64,000 bases of DNA, taken from NCBI GenBank assembly GCA_963669155.1, contig OZ022585.1, positions 7,022,843 through 7,086,842 of the forward strand, in the 5' to 3' direction. The notes beneath the pieces were generated by a model. That model was not told the DNA's origin. It searched no databases and worked only from the letters and a program-made list of their open reading frames with translations. The translations under genes were made by a program, and so were the position numbers. This stretch comes from Arbacia lixula. Taxonomy: Eukaryota; Echinodermata; Echinoidea; Arbacioida; Arbaciidae. Below are positions 58,962 through 64,000 of this stretch, piece by piece; position 1 is the first letter of the stretch; every line of letters starts with the position of its first letter.

Positions 58962-60957
58962 TATTTACTAGCTCCAAGCAACGGACTTCAGTGGGTGACC
59001 TGAGGAATACTAGCACAGTCATATATTTCAAAATTTAAAAACGACATCATACAACTATCTCTACAATTATGAACAAGTGATTAATTTGTTTTGCAGGACC
59101 TGTTTCGGCAGTTACCTCAACTCTCTATTATTAGTCTTAATGTTATAAAAGGGGGTGTTTATTTTCTCTCTCTCTCTCTCTCGTAGGACAAACAATAAAC
59201 GATCAGACTATGAAAAGTCATTGTTTTCATGGTTTTGCTATTGTTTTGTCCTCCACCATGACATCAGGGAACTTACCTGAGATGAAGGAGTTGGGGGGGG
59301 GGGGGGGGTTGCTTGTCCTTAGATAGGGGGTTGGAATGAGAGCTCACCTGAGAAAGGATTTATGGGGGTCTCAAGACAGGAAATGCACGCGAAAAGCCGC
59401 GAATGAGGGGTCCAGAAATGTTGGCAGACCTGAGCGAAGCTTTCAAAGGGAGGGAACGCCAATAGGCGTACTCTAAATAACACTATAATCATGTAGGCCT
59501 AGATGAGATATATCTCTCAGATGGATCAAAGTATGTAAACGACAGTTTATTCTATGATTCCTTCTATCTTTGCATTTCCCTCTCCCCGCCCCCCCCCCCC
59601 CCTCTTCTTTTCTTCTCTCGCTCTCTCGTTCCCTCTGCTAGTTTTTCGTTCACTGTCTCTCTCCATCTTCCCCTCTTCCTCTCTCCCTCTCTTTGTCTCT
59701 CAATGTTTCTTCTCCCTCCTTCTCTTGTATATTTCATCTGTCTCTTTCTCTCATCTTTCGCTTTCTCTCCATCGTAAATTGCCATTGCTAACCCACAAAA
59801 TACAAAACCAACGAGATACGTTTTTTTTTTATTGTTCCCTACGTTTTGAGATAGCACGATGTATTCAGGCACACTTCATGATGATGGTGATGATGATGAT
59901 GATAATAATGATGAGTATAATGATGGTGCTGGTGGTACCGGTGCATATAATGTTATGGAAAAGATTGTCAGGAAAATTTCACTTTAACATTCACCCATCA
60001 AAGAATCAATGCTTAATAGTCAGAAAAGAGCAAATATAAAAACTGCATTATTAAATAACGTGGGTGGGTGATTGTGTATGCACGTATGTAGAAGAGGGAG
60101 AGCACGTGTGTGTGGGTGTGCGTATTTGTGTGTATGTGGGTGTCGATGTGGGTTTTTTTCACATTTTCAAAAATGAATTCACAAGCTGTTGTATTGTTCA
60201 CCTCGCCACTTATCCCAAGTAAGATTTTTCAGTCTTCTATTAAGATATATTGTCTGTTCTTCAGTCATGGGCGCAAAAGATCCAAATGAAAAGAGTTCCA
60301 AATATATTATGGAGAGAAAAGTTTACACAGAGGTAACCTTACAAAGACGTATTTAATCATAAAACCATAAATAATAATACTGCAAACAAGGTATCTTTAA
60401 AAAGTTGTGTTTTTAGTACTCACTCTGTAAAAATTATATTTATTGTTATAACTGAGACCATTTTACCTGATTTAATGACCAAGTTTATTTTTTTACTGCA
60501 CTAGAGTCGATGAACCGTGCACATGGAAATTCCTTCATAATCACGATTATTGAGCCAAGGATGTAGAGATCATCAACCGCCATTATTGATATTTTTAGTG
60601 GAGAAAATGAACATGGGCCCTTTTTCTTATAATTTACCATTGTTGGTAACTTTGATCCCAATGGCAAATGGAAACCTTGAATTTGACTGCCTGGAAAGCG
60701 ATGTTACCATGGTAGATATCATTGATGGCAGAGTTACCATTAATGGTAAGTTTTATGCAACGGGGCCCTGCTCTCAAAGGGATAGATATTCATCTTTTTA
60801 AACATTTATGGATCAAGAGCTAAATAATTTCGGTCATTTCTGTCGATTATATGTACATATACACTATAACAGTAAACATTGTGAATGAATATGCGATAAA
60901 CGGGGAGGGTCATGAGAAAATCATCCTACAGTATCCAATATTTAACAATGTTGTTTG
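58962..60957. other. Upstream flank of the sulfotransferase gene
   Basis: Presumed promoter side of the gene on the minus strand. It holds a short (CT)n at 59166-59182, a G16 run at 59291-59307, a C/CT-rich tract at 59577-59765, a (GATGAT)n-like patch at 59879-59930 and a GT-rich stretch at 60062-60150. I could not find a TATA box or a further coding exon. Confidence 0.45.
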
Positions 60958-61215
60958 AAAGTTTCCATGGTGAGAGTTTACTACTAAATACTATTTAGAT
61001 AATAGTAAAACTCTGGATTACACCTTGTGCTTATATTTTGTTCTCACCCTATTTGGCTCATTTATCGGGTGAAGAAAAAAAAGGAAACTAGGAGAGAAGG
61101 ATTATTAAACTTACTTTATTAAAGTTACACTAAATCCTTTTAGCGTTAGTTTTCAGTGTTTGAAATAACTAAAATAAAATGGAAGCAAAAGGAGTGGTAG
61201 TTGATGGAAGTTGTG
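60958..61215 (+). repeat. Dispersed direct repeat, copy 1
   Basis: GTTTCCATGGTGAGAGT, AAATACTATTTAGA, GGGTGAAGAAA and TTTTAGC.TTAGTTTTC recur in order at 62412-62690. The copies differ by many substitutions. Unknown family, non-coding. Confidence 0.72.
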
Positions 61216-61974
61216 AAGTCTCCACGTTTCACACACTTCCCAAACGTGTAGATTGTTAATCTTTCAATCGACATTCTTTTTTTTTAGTATGATATTGCGA
61301 TTATATTTTAACTGGTACGTGTAGTAAGCTTACACGAACAACTTATAAAATCATGATGTGTCCAAACTATAAAATCCAATTAGATATTTGAGGGAGTATT
61401 TAAAGTATACTATTGGATTAAATTTCACAAGTTGGCTTAAGCCAAAATAGTGACACCCTTCAAGGCCCCCTAACATCAAAATGTATGTTGACTTCTGCTG
61501 GTGTATAATGGTATGTATATTACAAAACCACTAACTATTCAATGGAAATAAGTATCCTATATTTTTAAATATTTTTTTCTATATTTTTCTCAGCGCTGCT
61601 AAGCCCCGCCCCCAAAAAATCCTTCGGCTCAAGATTCTCATCATGACATCATCAAAGGTAGAAATGAGCAGTACAACAGACATAATTCATGCACATAACT
61701 AGCTATTGCAATGACTACCTCCACCTGCTCACATGAGCATCACGTGTCTTCGCACAACACCATCTAACAACCTTTTATATGGGAATAATCCTTTGCTATG
61801 TCACAAATTTGTCAGCTATGCCAAGGAACACACAAAAGGTTGCATTGTATAAATCAAACACGTGGCGCTATTATAAGCTATTGCAATGACGTGCATAAAG
61901 TGCGTAACTATACGTGCATAACTGTCTATTGTTCAGTTTATTTCTACATTTGATGATGTCACTTTTTCTTCCGG

Positions 61975-62165
61975 GGTAATATTTCCAAGTGTGCTTTATA
62001 CCTGTCTGTAATCAGTATACCTTAACGTTTCTATCACTTCGAAATGGGCTTGTCTACAGTAATGGGTACATTTCTGTAGACCGGTCTGTAATCAATATAC
62101 TTTAACGTTTCTATCACATCAAAATGGGACTGTCTACAAAAATTGGTACATTTCTGTTACATTTA
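61975..62165 (+). repeat. Two tandem 85-bp units
   Basis: CTGTCTGTAATCAGTATACC/TTAACGTTTCTATCAC, then TGTCTACA..AATGGGTACATTTCTGT, appears twice with few changes. Confidence 0.82.
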
Positions 62166-62311
62166 CTGTAACATTTGTATAAATCTCTTAATTCTTTTTT
62201 TTTGTCCCTGAAATAAACCAGCAAATAATAATGAGATATCAAAGAAAAGTATTGATTTGCACTTTAGAAGGTTTTGCACGCTTCAGAATATTTGCCCTGT
62301 ACAAATTTGCC

Positions 62312-62386
62312 ACAGCACGTTGGTAACGGGACAGACGGGTTTGTAACACACTCGTCTGTCCCGTTACCAACGTGATATGGCAAATA
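62312..62386. repeat. Strong imperfect hairpin (about 30-bp stem)
   Basis: GCACGTTGGTAACGGGACAG pairs with CTGTCCCGTTACCAACGTG across GGGTTTGTAACACACTC. Flanks TTTGCCAC and ATGGCAAA pair as well. Far GC-richer than its surroundings. Confidence 0.8.
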
Positions 62387-62411
62387 TATACAGGCTTAAA
62401 TGTTCTTTGAA

Positions 62412-62690
62412 TGTTTCCATGGTGAGAGTGTACTAATAAATACTATTTAGAAAATAGCAAAACTTTCGGTAACACCATGTGGTTGTATTCTTTCGGATAA
62501 TTGGCCCACTTATGGGGTGAAGAAAGGAAAGGAAAGTGAAAAGTGAAAAGGAGAGGTGAATTTTTATATTTTATAACACTTACACAAGACTACTTTTAGC
62601 TTTAGTTTTCGGTGTTTTAAACCGAAAATAAATGGGATGGAATGGAGGTAGAAGAAGAGGGTGGGTGTTGATGAAAGTTGTGAACTAGTC
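62412..62690 (+). repeat. Dispersed direct repeat, copy 2
   Basis: Partner of 60958-61215. It ends shortly before the Penelope-like material begins at about 62780. Confidence 0.72.
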
Positions 62691-62812
62691 ACAAAGTAGT
62701 GATAAAGAGAAAAGACAAGAAAAAAAAATGAGAAAGGTGTAGAAAAGTTATAGTCAGTTCTGCAACTAACTATAGATTTCTTTCAAAATCTGAAAGAGGG
62801 AGTATCAGTCTC

Positions 62813-62847
62813 GACGTTTCGGGCAGTGTGCTCTGTCCGTCATCCGG
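62813..62847 (-). other. Hammerhead-ribozyme-like motif beside Penelope-like DNA
   Basis: On the minus strand: CCGGATGA, then GGACAG and CTGCCC forming a stem across AGCACA with one mismatch, then GAAACGTC. It differs from CTGATGA by one base (T to G). It lies downstream, on the same strand, of a GIY-YIG remnant, where Penelope-like elements carry such ribozymes. Confidence 0.45.
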
Positions 62848-63068
62848 AGAATAACTCGAAGAAACTAACGAGCGCGCCGGGTATTTATGTGATCCGAAGG
62901 GATCCGAAATAACCCGAGAGTGTCCGAAATCAGCCAATAAGAATAGAGCGTTTCGGCGCGAATGTGCTGTGTGCACTAGAGCGTGAAACAGCTGAATAGG
63001 TGCGAAAGTGCGGCGCGAATGCGCGGTGTGCACTGGAGCGTGAAACGGCGCGAAAGTGCGGCGTATTC

Positions 63069-63459
63069 AATTCTCCCTATCGCATATAGCCCTCCGAATC
63101 TGAACGTGTGTGGCGCTCTAATTATTTTACCTTTAATTCTTGGGATACGAACTTCCGGTCCACGTACATCCCGTACAATAGGGACCACGGTTTCCCACTA
63201 ATTTTATGAATTTTAACTCTAAAGCTAACCCTGACCCTTACCCTAACCCTAAACCTAATTCTATACCTAACCCTGACCATAACCTCAACCCTAGATAAAT
63301 TGTTCACTGATTAATTCATCCAAAAAAAGCGATTTCTAGATCACTTTGCGCCGACAACAAACTCTTACCGGAAGTATATGTTCCAAGAGCAATCGATCAG
63401 ATATCGGTATCGCGAGGTGATATCGCTGGATATCGGCTATATGCGATAGGGAGAATTCC
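63069..63459. mobile_element. 0.39-kb TIR element carrying telomere-like repeats
   Basis: TTCTCCCTATCGCATATAGC at the left is an exact inverse of GCTATATGCGATAGGGAGAA at the right (22 bp including neighbours). The interior holds degenerate CCCTAA repeats at about 63222-63296. Inserted inside the Penelope-like tail. No transposase. Confidence 0.82.
63222..63296 (+). repeat. Degenerate (CCCTAA)n tract
   Basis: AACCCTGACCCTTACCCTAA, then CCTAAACCTAATTC, CCTAACCCTGACC and CAACCCTAG. About twelve six-base units, half of them imperfect. An internal telomere-like sequence, not a chromosome end. Confidence 0.75.
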
Positions 63460-63737
63460 CCGAGCTTTCGGGTAGGTCGTCGTCCCGTGTGCGTTGTGCG
63501 TGGTGGTGCTGCCGGTGTGCGTGGTGAAGAAGTGGCATCCGGATATCGTTGATCACAAGTCCGCTCTCCTGTGGTACCGTGTCGTGTTGAAGAATCTCGA
63601 TGGCTTCTCTCACGCGCCGGGTGTGCCAGTGCTTAATGGATGTGATGAGTTCTGCGTTGGACCAGTCGATGCGATGATTCTGTTGCTGAGCATGTTTGAC
63701 GATAGCTGATTTCTCCCACTCGCTCCGTCTAAAGCTG

Positions 63738-63772
<35 letters not shown>

Positions 63773-63783
63773 CTGGTGAACAC

Positions 63784-64000
63784 CAGACCAGCTTTAGACG
63801 GAGCGAGTGGGAGAAATCAGCTATCGTCAAACATGCTCAGCAACAGAATCATCGCATCGACTGGTCCAACGCAGAACTCATCACATCCATTAAGCACTGG
63901 CACACCCGGCACCTATTCAGCTGTTTCACGCTCTAGTGCACACAGCACATTCGCGCCGAAACGCTCTATTCTTATTGGCTGATTTCGGACACTCTCGGGT
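63784..64000 (+). mobile_element. Penelope-like element 3' end, plus-strand copy (cut by the window edge)
   Basis: The same GIY-YIG block as the minus copy (63793-63910: FRRSEWEKSAIVKHAQQQNH to IKHWHTR). It then jumps from CACACCCGG to CACCTATTCAGC, skipping the domain end and the tail that the other copy keeps. The two copies face head to head across (GTCTGGT)n at about 63737-63779. Confidence 0.75.

Larger units (their letters stand above)
62780..63745 (-). mobile_element. Penelope-like element 3' end, minus-strand copy
   Basis: Minus strand, from 63735 to about 63580: FRRSEWEKSAIVKHAQQQNH, RIDWSNAELITSIKHWHTRR, VREAIEIL. This is the C-terminal half of the GIY-YIG endonuclease of Penelope-like retroelements. 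The reverse transcriptase is missing. A 3' non-coding part with two 55-bp GTGCACT/GCGCGAA-type repeats and the ribozyme-like motif follows. The non-coding part is interrupted by a small TIR element at 63069-63459. Confidence 0.78.

Noticed and set aside
63222..63296. A chromosome end
   Set aside because: Units are degenerate and the tract is short and enclosed within a TIR element.
1..64000. CRISPR array or bacterial operon structure
   Set aside because: No short regular repeats with unique spacers, and the genes have introns and eukaryotic signals.

Overview
The window is metazoan nuclear DNA. Genes are split by GT-AG introns of 0.3 to 5.7 kb, the sequence is AT-rich, and microsatellites, homopolymer runs and many transposon remnants fill the space between exons. 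The gene content fits a marine deuterostome invertebrate: a cytosolic sulfotransferase with an FPKSGTHW loop, a single-exon class A GPCR, and internal CCCTAA-like repeats. An echinoderm such as a sea urchin is my best guess, but it is inferred from style and not proven.

Four protein-coding genes can be built exon by exon with matching splice phases. (1) Plus strand, 9624-21147: eight 3' exons of a gene whose 5' end I could not find. The start resembles the cysteine-containing C-terminal half of a chitin-binding type-4 (lytic polysaccharide monooxygenase-like) domain, followed by about 450 residues resembling a secreted beta-propeller. (2) Plus strand, 33581-40188: a complete four-exon SLC16 (monocarboxylate transporter)-like carrier of 468 residues, with a poly(A) signal at 41164. 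(3) Plus strand, 42365-43294: an intronless 309-residue rhodopsin-type GPCR. (4) Minus strand, 58961-49869: a complete six-exon cytosolic sulfotransferase of 308 residues. Its fourth intron (5.7 kb) holds several retroelement remnants. The four genes share no obvious pathway.

Repeats dominate the rest. From 0.4 to 8.9 kb there are three tandem copies of a 2.1-kb unit, bracketed by two diverged 0.9-kb direct repeats that each carry a tRNA-like segment. The introns of gene 1 hold a TTAA-flanked foldback MITE, a fourfold duplication of an exon end with its splice donor, a GC-rich island and a 0.6-kb repeat family. From 22 to 33.4 kb is a gene-free tract of transposable elements: 180-bp tandem units, a 1.2-kb element built of AACTGGTACCAGTT modules, a 0.42-kb MITE, a 1.03-kb foldback, and a 1.08-kb TIR element with TA target sites. 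The 45.4-46.8 kb region holds a decayed RTE-like reverse transcriptase. The 51-56 kb region holds an ORF1 split by a MITE and an endonuclease-only LINE fragment. The right edge (62.8-64 kb) is an inverted pair of Penelope-like element 3' ends (GIY-YIG domain), one of them invaded by a small TIR element carrying telomere-like repeats.

I found no wholly new multi-gene system. The observations most worth checking are the chitin-binding/propeller fusion, hammerhead-ribozyme-like motifs at three Penelope-like ends, the very large modular foldback at 30 kb, and microsatellites expanded just upstream of several splice acceptors.
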